From positions 186,001 to 250,000 of the forward strand of contig NZ_RCZC01000003.1 in the NCBI RefSeq assembly GCF_006439055.1: a stretch of 64,000 bases of DNA, written 5' to 3'. The position numbers were made by a program, and so were the translations under genes. Numbering within the stretch: position 1 is the stretch's first letter; the number at the start of each line of letters is the position of its first letter. Shown in pieces: positions 8,085 through 16,844 of this stretch. The stretch is from Sphingomonas glacialis (lineage in GTDB: Bacteria > Pseudomonadota > Alphaproteobacteria > Sphingomonadales > Sphingomonadaceae). The notes beneath the pieces were generated by a model, which was not told where the DNA came from, made no database searches, and saw only the letters and a program-made list of their open reading frames with translations.

Positions 8085-8905
8085 GGCTCGCCACTCATGT
8101 CGCCACGACGCTCGCCGACAAGCGCGATGATCGCGGCCGCGGTCTCCTCGATCGACCGTCGCGTGACGTCGATCACCGGCCAGCCATTGTCTGCGAACAT
8201 CCGCCGTGCATAGGCGACCTCACGCGTGACCGATTCCTGATCGACATAGGCGGTGGTGGTCATCTCGTTGAGCGACAGCAGGCGGTTGCGGCGGACCTGG
8301 ATCAGCCGGTCGGCGCTCGTCGTCAGGCCGACGATGATCGGGTTTTTGAGCGTGAAGAGGCTTTCCGGCGGCGGGCTTTCGACGACGATCGGGATGTTCG
8401 CCGTCTTGAACCCGCGATTGGCGAGATAGATCGAGGTCGGCGTCTTCGACGAGCGCGACACGCCGGCAAGCAGGATATCGGCCTCTTCCCAATCCTCGGC
8501 GAGAATGCCGTCATCATGCGCGATGGTGAACTGGATCGCATCGACGCGCGCAAAATAGGCGGCGTCGAGCACGTGCTGCCGCCCGGGGCGCGCCTTGGCG
8601 GCCTGGCCGAGCAGCCCCGACAGCGCGCCGGTCACCGCATCGAGCGGCGCAACCGCGGGCAAGCCCAGCGTGCGGCAGCGCGATTCGAGCGTGCGGCGCG
8701 TCTCGCTATTGACCAGCGTGAACAGCACCAGCCCCGGATTCTGCGAGATTTCCTGGAGAATCCGCTCGAGATGCGCCTCGGTCCGCACCATCGGCCAGAA
8801 ATGGCGGATCGTCTCGACATCGTCATATTGCGCGAGCGCAGCCTTGGCGATGTTCTCGAGCGTTTCGCCGGTCGAATCCGACAGGAGATGGAGATGCAGG
8901 CGCAT
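8081..8905 (-). CDS. ppsR: Pyruvate, phosphate/water dikinase regulatory protein (PPSR/PDRP, DUF299)
   Basis: This family is a bifunctional kinase/pyrophosphorylase that switches PEP synthase or pyruvate phosphate dikinase by ADP-dependent phosphorylation. The 274-residue protein contains the family P-loop-like motif GVSRSSKTPTSIYLANRG. The start MRLHLHLLSDSTGET (ATG 8905) matches the conserved N-terminus. It is the first gene left of the hemE-proximal intergenic region. Its product could regulate a dikinase encoded elsewhere; the substrate enzyme is not in this window. Confidence 0.93.
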   Translation of the reverse strand: MRLHLHLLSDSTGETLENIAKAALAQYDDVETIRHFWPMVRTEAHLERILQEISQNPGLVLFTLVNSETRRTLESRCRTLGLPAVAPLDAVTGALSGLLGQAAKARPGRQHVLDAAYFARVDAIQFTIAHDDGILAEDWEEADILLAGVSRSSKTPTSIYLANRGFKTANIPIVVESPPPESLFTLKNPIIVGLTTSADRLIQVRRNRLLSLNEMTTTAYVDQESVTREVAYARRMFADNGWPVIDVTRRSIEETAAAIIALVGERRGDMSGEP

Positions 8906-9223
8906 CAACGAGCGGTGCGGGGCGAAACTGTGGACAACATGCGGGCAAGCGCTAGCGCAACTTTGCCCTCCCGCAAAGTCGGGCGACCGCGGTGCATAAC
9001 CCATCCGCTATCCACAATCGCGCAAACACCCCTGGGTTCCCCCCACAGCCTGTGGATAATGGGGATGACCGCGCCGACTCAAGGCGTGCGCGTCGATCCG
9101 GCGACGTCAATCTGTTGGCATTTTGGGGATGGCGGCATAAGCCCCGCTATCAACGTGCCAACAACCACTTCAACCTTTTAAGATTCTAGATTCTTATAGA
9201 AGTAGGGTGAGGAAAGACCGATC
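8906..9223. other. Putative chromosomal replication origin (oriC) between ppsR and hemE
   Basis: This 318-bp gap between divergent genes contains one exact DnaA box (TGTGGATAA, reverse orientation, 9051-9059) and two one-mismatch boxes (TGTGGACAA at 8929-8937, CTATCCACA at 9008-9016). An AT-rich stretch lies at about 9163-9210, including the direct repeat AGATTCT twice at 9181-9194. Three GANTC (CcrM methylation) sites are at 9076-9080, 9182-9186 and 9189-9193. An inverted repeat TGTTGGCA/TGCCAACA sits at 9113-9120 and 9156-9163. In Caulobacter the origin is next to hemE, and parS-like sites flank this segment. It must also contain the hemE and ppsR promoters. Confidence 0.75.
9051..9059 (-). 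promoter_or_regulatory. DnaA box, exact consensus
   Basis: TGTGGATAA is the reverse complement of TTATCCACA, the high-affinity DnaA box. It is centred in the ppsR-hemE intergenic region, with near-consensus boxes 35 bp and 114 bp to its left. Confidence 0.75.
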
Positions 9224-10255
9224 GTGCTGACACAAAACAAGCCGTTGCTCGCCACGCTCAAGGGTGAGCGTGCATTCACCTCGCCGATCTGGCTGATGCG
9301 CCAGGCTGGACGGTATCTTCCCGAGTATCGCGCGCTCCGTGCCGAGAAGGGCGGGTTCCTCGCTTTGGTCAACGACAGCGAAGCGGCGGCCGAGGTGACG
9401 ATCCAGCCGATCCGGCGCTTCGGCTTCGACGGTGCGATCCTCTTCTCGGACATCCTGATGGTCCCCTCGGCGCTGGGACAGGGGCTGAGCTTCGGTGTGG
9501 GCGAAGGACCGGCACTGACACCTCCGCTTGTCGATCATGCGCTGGAGAGCCTCCAGGCGGCGCCTGAGCGGCTCGATCCGGTGTATGCGACAGTCCGCCT
9601 GGTCGCAGCGCAACTCCCGCCACAGACCACCTTTCTCGGCTTTGCCGGGAGCCCGTGGACCGTCGCCACCTATATGGTCGCGGGACATGGCAGCAAGGAC
9701 CAGGGCGAGACGCGGCGTTTCGCGTATGGCGACCCGGCGGCGTTCGGCGAGATCATCACCGCGATCGCCGATTGCACCGTCGAATATCTGTCGCGGCAGA
9801 TCGAGGCTGGGGTCGAGGCGGTACAGCTGTTCGACAGCTGGTCGGGCAGTCTGAGCCCCGCGCAATTCGAACGCTGGGTGATCGCCCCCAACGCAGCGAT
9901 CGTCACGGCGCTCCGCGCGCGCCATCCCGGCGTGCCGATCATCGGCTTTCCCAAGGGTGCCGGCGAGAAGCTTCCGGCCTATGCGCGCGAAACCGGCGTC
10001 GATGCGCTCGGGCTCGACGAGACGATCGACCCCGAATGGGCCGCCGCGACCCTGCCAGCGGATTTACCGGTGCAGGGCAATCTCGACCCGCTCGTGCTGA
10101 TCGCCGGGGGCGCGTCGATGGAACAGGCCGCCACGCGGATCCTGCGCGCATTTGCCGACCGCCCGCACATCTTCAATCTCGGCCACGGCATCCTGCAGGA
10201 CACCCCCATCCCCCATGTCGAGCAACTGCTCGATTTCGTCCGGAGCGCGCGATGA
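9224..10255 (+). CDS. hemE: Uroporphyrinogen decarboxylase
   Basis: HemE decarboxylates the four acetate side chains of uroporphyrinogen III to give coproporphyrinogen III in haem synthesis. The 343-residue protein carries the signatures PIWLMRQAGRYLPEYRALR (residues 23-41, substrate-binding arginines) and GFAGSPWTVATYMV. The aspartate in RFGFDGAILFSDIL is the catalytic candidate. It starts at GTG 9224 behind a GGTGAGGAAAG-type ribosome binding site. Its stop overlaps the hemJ start (ATGA), so the two haem genes are probably coupled. It lies immediately beside the putative origin. Confidence 0.95.
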   Translation: MLTQNKPLLATLKGERAFTSPIWLMRQAGRYLPEYRALRAEKGGFLALVNDSEAAAEVTIQPIRRFGFDGAILFSDILMVPSALGQGLSFGVGEGPALTPPLVDHALESLQAAPERLDPVYATVRLVAAQLPPQTTFLGFAGSPWTVATYMVAGHGSKDQGETRRFAYGDPAAFGEIITAIADCTVEYLSRQIEAGVEAVQLFDSWSGSLSPAQFERWVIAPNAAIVTALRARHPGVPIIGFPKGAGEKLPAYARETGVDALGLDETIDPEWAAATLPADLPVQGNLDPLVLIAGGASMEQAATRILRAFADRPHIFNLGHGILQDTPIPHVEQLLDFVRSAR

Positions 10256-10707
10256 TCGGAATGCTCGGCAACGCCTACCCTTGGGTCAAGGCGGCGCATC
10301 TGATCTTCGTGATCTTCTGGATGGCGGGGCTGTTCATGCTGCCGCGCTATCTGGTGTATCATCAGGAGGCGCCGATCGGATCGCCCGAAGCGGCCCAGTG
10401 GGTCGAGCGCGAGGGCAAGATCCGCAACATCATCCTGACGCCCGCAATGGTCATGGTGTGGGTGCTCGGCCTGACGCTCGGCGCCAATCGCGGGCTGTTC
10501 TCGGGCGGCAGTGGGCTCGGCTGGCTGCATCTCAAGCTGCTGCTGGTGGTGATCCTCAGCGGCTATCATGGCTGGGCGGTCGGCTATGCCAAGAAGCTCG
10601 CCGCGGGCCGGCCGACGCTGACGGGGCGGCAGCTGCGGCTGATCAACGAAGTGCCCGCAGTGCTGGTGACCTTCATCGTGATCCTGGCGATCGTCCAGCC
10701 GTTCTGA
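10252..10707 (+). CDS. hemJ: Protoporphyrinogen IX oxidase HemJ (membrane)
   Basis: The 151-residue product is a membrane protein with about four transmembrane segments that matches the HemJ family (formerly UPF0093), which oxidises protoporphyrinogen IX to protoporphyrin IX. The conserved histidine in KAAHLIFVIFWMAGLFMLPR and the lysine in GWLHLKLLLVVILSGYHGW fit the family's essential His and Lys. It overlaps hemE by four bases, giving a two-step haem unit. It could be mistaken for a CopD-type protein, but length and motifs favour HemJ. Confidence 0.9.
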   Translation: MIGMLGNAYPWVKAAHLIFVIFWMAGLFMLPRYLVYHQEAPIGSPEAAQWVEREGKIRNIILTPAMVMVWVLGLTLGANRGLFSGGSGLGWLHLKLLLVVILSGYHGWAVGYAKKLAAGRPTLTGRQLRLINEVPAVLVTFIVILAIVQPF

Positions 10708-10925
10708 GCCGTGTCTTCTCCTAGACTATGCGGCGGCGGTCGGGGGGAGCCCTCGGCCGTCGACGCGGTCCCTTGACGCGCCCCTCGCCGGATCGTATCT
10801 CGAAACCCGTGTCGCGATGCGGCGGGTCCACCCGTTCGGTTGCGGCATCCTTCCTCCAGCATCGTCGCGTAGCTGTTCGCCGACCGAAGCTCCCCCCTCG
10901 CATTCTTATGCCCCGGACGCCCTCC
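10708..10925. other. Gap upstream of rho
   Basis: The 218-bp gap between hemJ and rho has no convincing gene. The rho reading frame is open back to about 10728, but that part has no conserved character. It probably contains the rho promoter and 5' leader, which in other bacteria takes part in Rho autoregulation. No specific element could be identified by eye. Confidence 0.4.
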
Positions 10926-12182
10926 ATGCATCTCAAAGACCTCAAGAACAAAAAGCCGGCCGAACTGGTCGCGATGGCCGAGGAGCTCGGCATCGAGAGC
11001 GCATCGACGCTGCGCAAGCAGGATCTGATGTTCGCGATCCTCAAGGTCCAGGCCGAAGAGGGCGAGGAGATCATGGGGCTCGGCACGATCGAAGTGCTGC
11101 CCGACGGCTTCGGCTTCCTGCGGTCGCCCGAGGCGAACTATCTGGCCGGCCCCGACGATATCTACATCTCGCCCAACCAGGTCCGTAAGTTCGGCCTGCG
11201 CACCGGTGACACGGTCGAGGGCGAGATCCGCGGGCCGAAGGATGGCGAACGCTATTTCGCGCTGACCAAGCTGACGGCGGTCAATTTCGACAATCCCGAC
11301 GCCGTCCGGCATCGCGTCAATTTCGACAACCTCACCCCGCTCTATCCCGAGCAGAAGCTGACGCTCGATCCCGCCGACCCGACGGTCAAGGACAAGAGCG
11401 CGCGCGTGATCGACATCATCTCGCCGCAGGGCAAGGGCCAGCGCACGCTGATCGTCGCGCCGCCGCGCGTCGGCAAGACGGTGATGCTGCAGAACATCGC
11501 CAAGGCGATCACCGACAACCACCCCGAAGTGTTCCTGATCGTCCTGCTGATCGACGAGCGCCCCGAGGAAGTCACCGACATGCAGCGCTCGGTCAAGGGC
11601 GAGGTGGTCAGCTCGACCTTCGACGAGCCCGCGACGCGCCACGTGCAAGTCGCTGAGATGGTGATCGAAAAGGCCAAGCGCCTGGTCGAGCACAAGAAGG
11701 ACGTCGTGATCCTGCTCGACTCGATCACGCGTCTCGGCCGTGCCTACAACACCGTCGTGCCGTCGTCGGGCAAGGTGCTGACCGGCGGTGTCGACGCCAA
11801 CGCGTTGCAGCGCCCGAAGCGCTTCTTCGGTGCGGCACGCAACATCGAGGAAGGCGGTTCGCTGTCGATCATCGCGACCGCGCTGATCGATACCGGCAGC
11901 CGCATGGACGAAGTGATCTTCGAGGAATTCAAGGGCACGGGTAACTCGGAAATCGTGCTCGACCGCAAGGTTGCCGACAAGCGCATCTTCCCGGCGCTCG
12001 ACGTCGGCAAGTCGGGCACGCGCAAGGAAGAGCTGCTGGTCGATCAGAGCAAGCTGTCGAAGATGTGGGTGCTGCGCCGCATCCTCATGCAGATGGGCAC
12101 GATCGACTCGATGGAGTTCCTGCTCGACAAGATGAAGAATTCGAAGACCAACGAAGATTTCTTCGACAGCATGAATCAATAG
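10926..12182 (+). CDS. rho: Transcription termination factor Rho
   Basis: Rho is the hexameric RNA-dependent ATPase that terminates untranslated transcripts. The 418-residue protein has the N-terminal Rho domain ([20 protein letters not shown]), the cold-shock-like RNA-binding domain ([16 protein letters not shown]), the Walker A region [14 protein letters not shown], and the Q-loop/R-loop region around [22 protein letters not shown] start it at the ATG at 10926, which matches the family start. Three hairpins follow it before the convergent ogt-type gene. Confidence 0.96.
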   Translation: MHLKDLKNKKPAELVAMAEELGIESASTLRKQDLMFAILKVQAEEGEEIMGLGTIEVLPDGFGFLRSPEANYLAGPDDIYISPNQVRKFGLRTGDTVEGEIRGPKDGERYFALTKLTAVNFDNPDAVRHRVNFDNLTPLYPEQKLTLDPADPTVKDKSARVIDIISPQGKGQRTLIVAPPRVGKTVMLQNIAKAITDNHPEVFLIVLLIDERPEEVTDMQRSVKGEVVSSTFDEPATRHVQVAEMVIEKAKRLVEHKKDVVILLDSITRLGRAYNTVVPSSGKVLTGGVDANALQRPKRFFGAARNIEEGGSLSIIATALIDTGSRMDEVIFEEFKGTGNSEIVLDRKVADKRIFPALDVGKSGTRKEELLVDQSKLSKMWVLRRILMQMGTIDSMEFLLDKMKNSKTNEDFFDSMNQ

Positions 12183-12189
12183 CCTGCGG

Positions 12190-12275
12190 CCGGCGGCATG
12201 CTGCCGCCGGACTCGCACCGGCTCGGCCGGCGGGAGCCCTGGCTCCCGACCGACGGCATGGGCTTTGCCCATGCC
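12190..12275. terminator. Triple hairpin array downstream of rho
   Basis: Three perfect hairpins follow the rho stop: CCGGCGGCA/TGCCGCCGG (12190-12210), CGGGAGCC/GGCTCCCG (12231-12248) and GGCATGGGC/GCCCATGCC (12255-12275). They lie between the convergent genes rho and the methyltransferase. None is followed by a good T tract, so they may be transcript-stabilising or 3'-end structures rather than canonical intrinsic terminators. Confidence 0.5.
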
Positions 12276-12287
12276 CGCCCCGCGCAC

Positions 12288-12767
12288 CTACAGCAGCAGA
12301 TGCGGTCGCCCGCGCCGCTCGAAATCGAGCAACCATTGTTTGGTCGCAGGCCCCTCCCCCGCCGAATAGGCTCCCAGGGTTCCCGCGGCGTTGAGCACGC
12401 GGTGACACGGCACCACGATCGGGAACGGATTGCGCGCGCACGCCTGGCCGATCGCGCGTGCGCTCGATCCGGCGATCTTGGCGAGCGCCCCGTAGCTCAG
12501 CGTATCCCCATAGGAAATCGTGACCATCGCGGTTCGTAACGCCTCGCCACGCACGGATAGCGCAGGCGCCAGCGGAAGTTCGAAGGTCGTCCGCACGCCG
12601 GCGAACCATGCGCGCAGCTGTTCCACCGCGGCACGAACCGGCGCACCGCTGCCCGGCTGCTCATCGCCCTCCCCGCCGATCGTGATCGCATCAAGCCGAT
12701 GCGCGTCGCCGCTAATCGTGATCAGCCCGACGGGCGTTGCGATCCGTGCCATATCGCGCGCATACAT
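12288..12767 (-). CDS. Methylated-DNA-[protein]-cysteine S-methyltransferase
   Basis: The protein is an Ogt/MGMT-type suicide repair enzyme that removes alkyl groups from O6-alkylguanine onto its own cysteine. The active site IVVPCHRVLNAAGTLGAYSAG is intact, and the DNA-binding helix TISYGDTLSYGALAKIAG precedes it. The N-terminal RNaseH-like domain is short. I start at the ATG at 12767 (159 residues); an ATG at 12752 is equally plausible. The frame runs further upstream but would overlap the DUF6489 gene region. Confidence 0.9.
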   Translation of the reverse strand: MYARDMARIATPVGLITISGDAHRLDAITIGGEGDEQPGSGAPVRAAVEQLRAWFAGVRTTFELPLAPALSVRGEALRTAMVTISYGDTLSYGALAKIAGSSARAIGQACARNPFPIVVPCHRVLNAAGTLGAYSAGEGPATKQWLLDFERRGRPHLLL

Positions 12768-12816
12768 GGTGAGACTATGCAGCCGCGCTTGTGCCGGCTC
12801 AAGCGGAGACGCCGTA

Positions 12817-13041
12817 ATGAAGATCAACGTCGAGATCGACTGCACCCCGCAAGAGGCGCGCGCGTTCATGGGGCTTCCCGATCTTACCCCCATTCACCAG
12901 AAATACTTGTCGATGATGACCGATTCGATGGACGGCGTGGTGTCCCCCGATCTGATCGAGAACATGATGCGCAGCTGGGCGCCCGTCAGCGATGCGAGCA
13001 TGGGGCTGTGGCGCACGATGTTCGAGCGCGCCGCGAAATAA
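12817..13041 (+). CDS. DUF6489 family small protein
   Basis: A 74-residue protein beginning MKINVEIDCTPQEARAFMGLPDL, a start I recall from the DUF6489 family found beside mnmE in sphingomonads. It looks cytosolic and mostly helical, with several methionines, and carries no catalytic motif. The family has no known function. It starts at the ATG at 12817 and ends three bases before the GTG of mnmE, so the two are likely to be co-transcribed. Confidence 0.72.
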   Translation: MKINVEIDCTPQEARAFMGLPDLTPIHQKYLSMMTDSMDGVVSPDLIENMMRSWAPVSDASMGLWRTMFERAAK

Positions 13042-13043
13042 GC

Positions 13044-14330
13044 GTGAGCGACCACACGATCTACGCCTGTTCGAGCGGCCCCCCACCCGCGGCGATCGCG
13101 ATCCTGCGGATCAGCGGACCGGCAGCGTTTCAGGTTGCTGCCGACCTCGCGGGAAGCTTGCCGTCGCCACGGCGTGCGGGCGTGCGGGCGTTACGCGATC
13201 CCGCGGATGCACGACTGCTCGACCGGGCGCTCGTTCTGACCTTCCCGGCGCCACGCACCGCGACGGGTGAGGATCTCGTCGAATTCCACCTGCATGGCGG
13301 GCGTGCGGTGGTTTCGGCGGTAAGTGACGTGCTGGCGGCCCAGCCGGGGCTGCGCGCGGCCGAGCCTGGTGAATTCACGCGGCGCGCACTGACCAACGGG
13401 GTGATCGATCTCACCGCCGCCGAGGGGCTCGGCGATCTGCTCAACGCCCAGACCGAGACGCAGCGGCGCGCGGCATTGCGGATGGCCGAAGGGGGGCTGC
13501 GGACGATCGTCGAAGCTTGGTCGGATCGCCTGGTCGGCGTCGCCGCGCGGATCGAAGCCCAGCTCGATTTCTCCGACGAGGACGATGTTCCCGACGAAGC
13601 AATGGATGCGATTACCGCTGACGTTGCGATCATCGCGGAAGCGATGGCAGCGTTGCTCGCGGCGCCGCCGGTCGAGCAGTTGCATGACGGCGTGCGCGTC
13701 GTGATCGCGGGCCCGCCCAATAGCGGCAAGTCGACCTTGCTCAACGTGCTGACCGGGCGCGATGTCGCAATCGTGTCGCCGCTCTCCGGGACGACGCGTG
13801 ACAGGATCGAGGCCGCGGTGACGCGCGATGGGATCGCCTATCTGCTCACCGACACGGCAGGCCTGACCGATACGCCGAACGATATTGTCGAGGAGATCGG
13901 CGTAGCGCGCGCCGCCGCTGCGATGGACTCCGCGGACATTGTGCTCTGGCTCGGCGATACCCCACCTTCGGATCCCAGCCATATCGCGATCCATGCGCGA
14001 GCGGACCTTCCTGACCGCTCGACCCCACCGGCATTCACGCAGCTCGTCGTTTCTGCAGAGACCGATCGTGGGATCACCGCGCTGTGGGATTTGCTTGCGC
14101 TGCGCGCGTCGGCACTGTTGCCCGTTGCGGATGCGATCGCCACGAACGATCGCCAGCGCTCGCTCGTTCGAGCAAGTCACCAACACCTCACCATGGCCGG
14201 CCAGAGAGATTTGCTGATCGTCGCCGAGGAAGTGCGCTGCGCCATTCGCACGCTCGATGCGGTAACAGGGCGGACCGGCACCGAGGATATTCTCGATGCG
14301 ATCTTCTCGCGCTTCTGCATTGGGAAATGA
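13044..14330 (+). CDS. mnmE: tRNA modification GTPase MnmE (TrmE)
   Basis: MnmE works with MnmG to install the carboxymethylaminomethyl group on wobble uridine 34 of certain tRNAs. The 428-residue protein has the N-terminal formyl-THF-binding domain (TIYACSSGPPPAAIAILRIS) and an inserted G domain with P-loop GPPNSGKST (residues 223-231) and DTAG (270-273). It ends in the FCIGK motif carrying the catalytic cysteine. Start is GTG at 13044. A parS-like site begins immediately after its stop codon. Confidence 0.95.
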   Translation: MSDHTIYACSSGPPPAAIAILRISGPAAFQVAADLAGSLPSPRRAGVRALRDPADARLLDRALVLTFPAPRTATGEDLVEFHLHGGRAVVSAVSDVLAAQPGLRAAEPGEFTRRALTNGVIDLTAAEGLGDLLNAQTETQRRAALRMAEGGLRTIVEAWSDRLVGVAARIEAQLDFSDEDDVPDEAMDAITADVAIIAEAMAALLAAPPVEQLHDGVRVVIAGPPNSGKSTLLNVLTGRDVAIVSPLSGTTRDRIEAAVTRDGIAYLLTDTAGLTDTPNDIVEEIGVARAAAAMDSADIVLWLGDTPPSDPSHIAIHARADLPDRSTPPAFTQLVVSAETDRGITALWDLLALRASALLPVADAIATNDRQRSLVRASHQHLTMAGQRDLLIVAEEVRCAIRTLDAVTGRTGTEDILDAIFSRFCIGK

Positions 14331-14346
14331 CGTTCCACGTGGAACA
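14331..14346. promoter_or_regulatory. parS-like ParB-binding site 2
   Basis: CGTTCCACGTGGAACA keeps the 12-bp core TTCCACGTGGAA and differs at the first position from the palindromic parS variant TGTTCCACGTGGAACA. It lies in the 58-bp gap between mnmE and mnmG, about 5.3 kb right of the putative origin. Confidence 0.8.
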
Positions 14347-14388
14347 CCCGACTTTGACAGATCGCACACAGCCATTTAGCGCGAGCAC

Positions 14389-16233
14389 ATGAAGAATTTT
14401 GACGTCGTCATAGTGGGTGGCGGACACGCCGGCACCGAGGCGGCCGCCGCGGCGGCCCGCCGTGGCGCAAGAACCGCGCTCATAACTTTCGATCGAACTA
14501 AAGTCGGCGCCATGTCGTGCAATCCCGCGATCGGGGGGCTCGGCAAGGGGCACCTCGTTCGCGAAGTCGATGCCTTCGATGGCTTGATGGCACGCGCGAC
14601 CGACGCGGCCGGGATTCATTATCGGATGCTCAACCGCAGCAAGGGGCCAGCCGTCCAGGGGCCGCGCGTTCAGGCGGATCGCCGGCGGTACGCGGCCGCG
14701 ATCCAGGCGATGCTCGCGCGACAGGCCAATCTCGAGATCGTCGATGGCGAAGTGGCGGCCCTCCACCTGAGCTCGAGCGGACGCATCGCCGGGGTCCGTC
14801 TCGCCGACGACACCGTGCTCCACGCCCGCGCGGTTGTCCTCGCGACCGGCACCTTTCTCGGCGGGCGGATGTTCTGCGGCGAAGAGCGGTCGGAGGGCGG
14901 ACGCGTCGGCGAGGCTGGCGCCTCGTTGCTCGCCCAGCAACTCCGCGCCGCGAACCTGCCGATGGCGCGGCTCAAGACGGGTACGCCGCCGCGGCTCGAC
15001 GGCCGTACGATCGACTGGGCGCAACTGGCGCAGCAGGAGAGCGATGCCGAGCCGTGGACGATGTCGCCCATGTCAGGGCACCGCCCCCTGCCCCAGCTGC
15101 ATTGCGCGATCACGCGGACGACCCCGCAGACACACGATATCATCCGGACCGGGCTCGATCGCTCGCCGCTGTTCGGCGGTGCGATCGCTGGTGCTGGACC
15201 GCGCTATTGCCCGTCGATCGAAGACAAGATCCACCGCTTCGGCGATCGCGATGGCCATCAGATCTTCCTCGAACCCGAAGGTCTCGACGACGCGACGATC
15301 TATCCCAACGGCATCTCGACCTCGCTGCCCGTCGATATCCAGGCGGCGATGCTCCGCTCGATCCCAGGGCTCGAAGCCGCGACGATGCTGACGCCGGGCT
15401 ACGCGGTCGAATATGACCATATCGATCCGCGCGCTTTATCGGCGACGCTCGAAGTCCGGGCGCTCGAAGGCCTGTTTTGTTGCGGGCAGATCAACGGAAC
15501 GACCGGGTATGAAGAGGCGGCCGGCCAGGGTCTGCTGGCCGGACTCAACGCCGCCGCGTGCGCGCTCGACTTGCCGGATGTCGTGCTTGATCGTGCGTCC
15601 TCCTATCTCGGCGTGATGATCGATGATCTCGTCCTGCAGGGTATTACCGAGCCCTATCGAATGCTGACAGCTCGCGCGGAATATCGCCTACGCCTCCGCG
15701 CCGATAACGCGGAGACGCGGCTGAGCCCGATCGCGGCCGAGATCGGGTGCCTGTCCACAGCGCGCACCGAGCGACTTGCCGAGCGGATGGAGCGCCGTGC
15801 GGAAATCGAACGGGCCCTCGACGAGACCGTGCCGAGCGAGCAGGTAGTTGCGCGCGGCGCAACGATTGCAGGCGATCCCGAACGGCGTACCGGCGCGGCT
15901 TGGCTTCGTGTCGCGGGGGTTTCGCTCGAGATGGTCGCGCCCGATCTGATCGATCGGATCGCCCCGGACCTGCTTGCCGAAGCCGCTGAGGATGCGCGAT
16001 ACGCTCCCTATCTCGCGCGTCAGGAATCGGAAGTCGCGGCGATGCGATCGCATGACGCGATCGTGGTGCCCGATGCCTTGCGGTTCGCGAGCGTTCCTGG
16101 CCTGTCGAGCGAGATGATCGAGCGCCTCGAAACGGCCCGGCCTGCCACGCTGGCAGCCGCTGGGCGGATCCGTGGCATAACGCCGGCGGCGCTGACCGCG
16201 ATCCTGCTGCAAATTCGGAAGAAGGCGGCGTGA
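14389..16233 (+). CDS. mnmG: tRNA uridine-5-carboxymethylaminomethyl modification enzyme MnmG (GidA)
   Basis: MnmG is the FAD- and NADH-dependent partner of MnmE in wobble uridine modification. The 614-residue protein starts [20 protein letters not shown], the FAD-binding GxGxxG fold. It contains the family signature [29 protein letters not shown] in two consecutive stretches and the cysteine-bearing [20 protein letters not shown]. Its stop codon overlaps the rsmG start (GTGA), in the classic mnmE-mnmG-rsmG-parA-parB order of alphaproteobacterial origin regions. Confidence 0.97.
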   Translation: MKNFDVVIVGGGHAGTEAAAAAARRGARTALITFDRTKVGAMSCNPAIGGLGKGHLVREVDAFDGLMARATDAAGIHYRMLNRSKGPAVQGPRVQADRRRYAAAIQAMLARQANLEIVDGEVAALHLSSSGRIAGVRLADDTVLHARAVVLATGTFLGGRMFCGEERSEGGRVGEAGASLLAQQLRAANLPMARLKTGTPPRLDGRTIDWAQLAQQESDAEPWTMSPMSGHRPLPQLHCAITRTTPQTHDIIRTGLDRSPLFGGAIAGAGPRYCPSIEDKIHRFGDRDGHQIFLEPEGLDDATIYPNGISTSLPVDIQAAMLRSIPGLEAATMLTPGYAVEYDHIDPRALSATLEVRALEGLFCCGQINGTTGYEEAAGQGLLAGLNAAACALDLPDVVLDRASSYLGVMIDDLVLQGITEPYRMLTARAEYRLRLRADNAETRLSPIAAEIGCLSTARTERLAERMERRAEIERALDETVPSEQVVARGATIAGDPERRTGAAWLRVAGVSLEMVAPDLIDRIAPDLLAEAAEDARYAPYLARQESEVAAMRSHDAIVVPDALRFASVPGLSSEMIERLETARPATLAAAGRIRGITPAALTAILLQIRKKAA

Positions 16234-16844
16234 CCGAGGACGAAGCGCGCGACTGGGTCGAGCATAGCTTCGGTGCCCTCGCGGTGACGGCGATGCACCA
16301 GCTGATCGACATCGTTCGCGCCGAAAGCACCCGACAGAACCTTGTCGCACCATCGACGCTCGAGGCGATGTGGACGCGCCATATCGTCGATTCCGCGCAG
16401 CTCGTGCGACTTGCACCACAGGATGATCGGCTCTGGCTCGATATCGGAAGCGGGGCGGGTTTTCCCGGGCTGGTTGTCGCTGCGCTTACCGAGCGCCCCG
16501 TCTGGCTCGTAGAGCCTCGCCGACGGCGCGCCGACTTCCTATCGGATGCGGCAGATGCGATGGGCATGGGCGATCGCGTCACGGTCAAAGCCGCGCGGAT
16601 CGAGGACGTTACGGTCGAAGCCGGAATTATTTCGGCGCGTGCCGTTGCATCTTTGGACAGTCTTTTTGCATGGGGCGCGAAGTGTGCGTCTTCCGCAACG
16701 TGCTGGATTCTGCCAAAAGGGCGGTCGGCGCTGGCGGATATCGCCGCTGCGCAGCAGGTCTGGGACGGGGTGTTTCACGTGGAACACAGCATTACCGATC
16801 CCGACTCGCTGATCGTTCTCGCATCAAGGGTCACACGCCGATGA
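16230..16844 (+). CDS. rsmG: 16S rRNA (guanine527-N7)-methyltransferase RsmG (GidB)
   Basis: RsmG methylates G527 of 16S rRNA; loss confers low-level streptomycin resistance in many bacteria. The 204-residue protein has [12 protein letters not shown] and the SAM-binding motif [19 protein letters not shown]. It starts at GTG 16230, which overlaps the mnmG stop, and its own TGA overlaps the ATG of parA. A parS-like site at 16771-16786 falls inside its coding region near the C-terminus. Confidence 0.95.
   Translation: MTEDEARDWVEHSFGALAVTAMHQLIDIVRAESTRQNLVAPSTLEAMWTRHIVDSAQLVRLAPQDDRLWLDIGSGAGFPGLVVAALTERPVWLVEPRRRRADFLSDAADAMGMGDRVTVKAARIEDVTVEAGIISARAVASLDSLFAWGAKCASSATCWILPKGRSALADIAAAQQVWDGVFHVEHSITDPDSLIVLASRVTRR
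16771..16786. promoter_or_regulatory. parS-like ParB-binding site 3, inside rsmG
   Basis: TGTTTCACGTGGAACA combines the left half of the classical parS (TGTTTCAC) with the right half seen in the other two sites (GTGGAACA). It lies within the last 25 codons of rsmG, 55 bp upstream of parA, about 7.7 kb right of the putative origin. ParB binding here could also affect parAB expression. Confidence 0.85.

Noticed and set aside
9173..9200. A CtrA-type site (TTAA-N7-TTAA) in the putative origin
   Set aside because: A TTAA is present at 9178-9181, but the second half-site is missing at the correct spacing.
10728..10925. Upstream extension of the Rho frame by about 66 codons
   Set aside because: There is no similarity to the family N-terminus; the conserved start is at 10926.
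10584..12287. A 567-codon minus-strand open frame opposite rho
   Set aside because: It is antisense to a complete Rho and its sequence is a shadow of the Rho codons.
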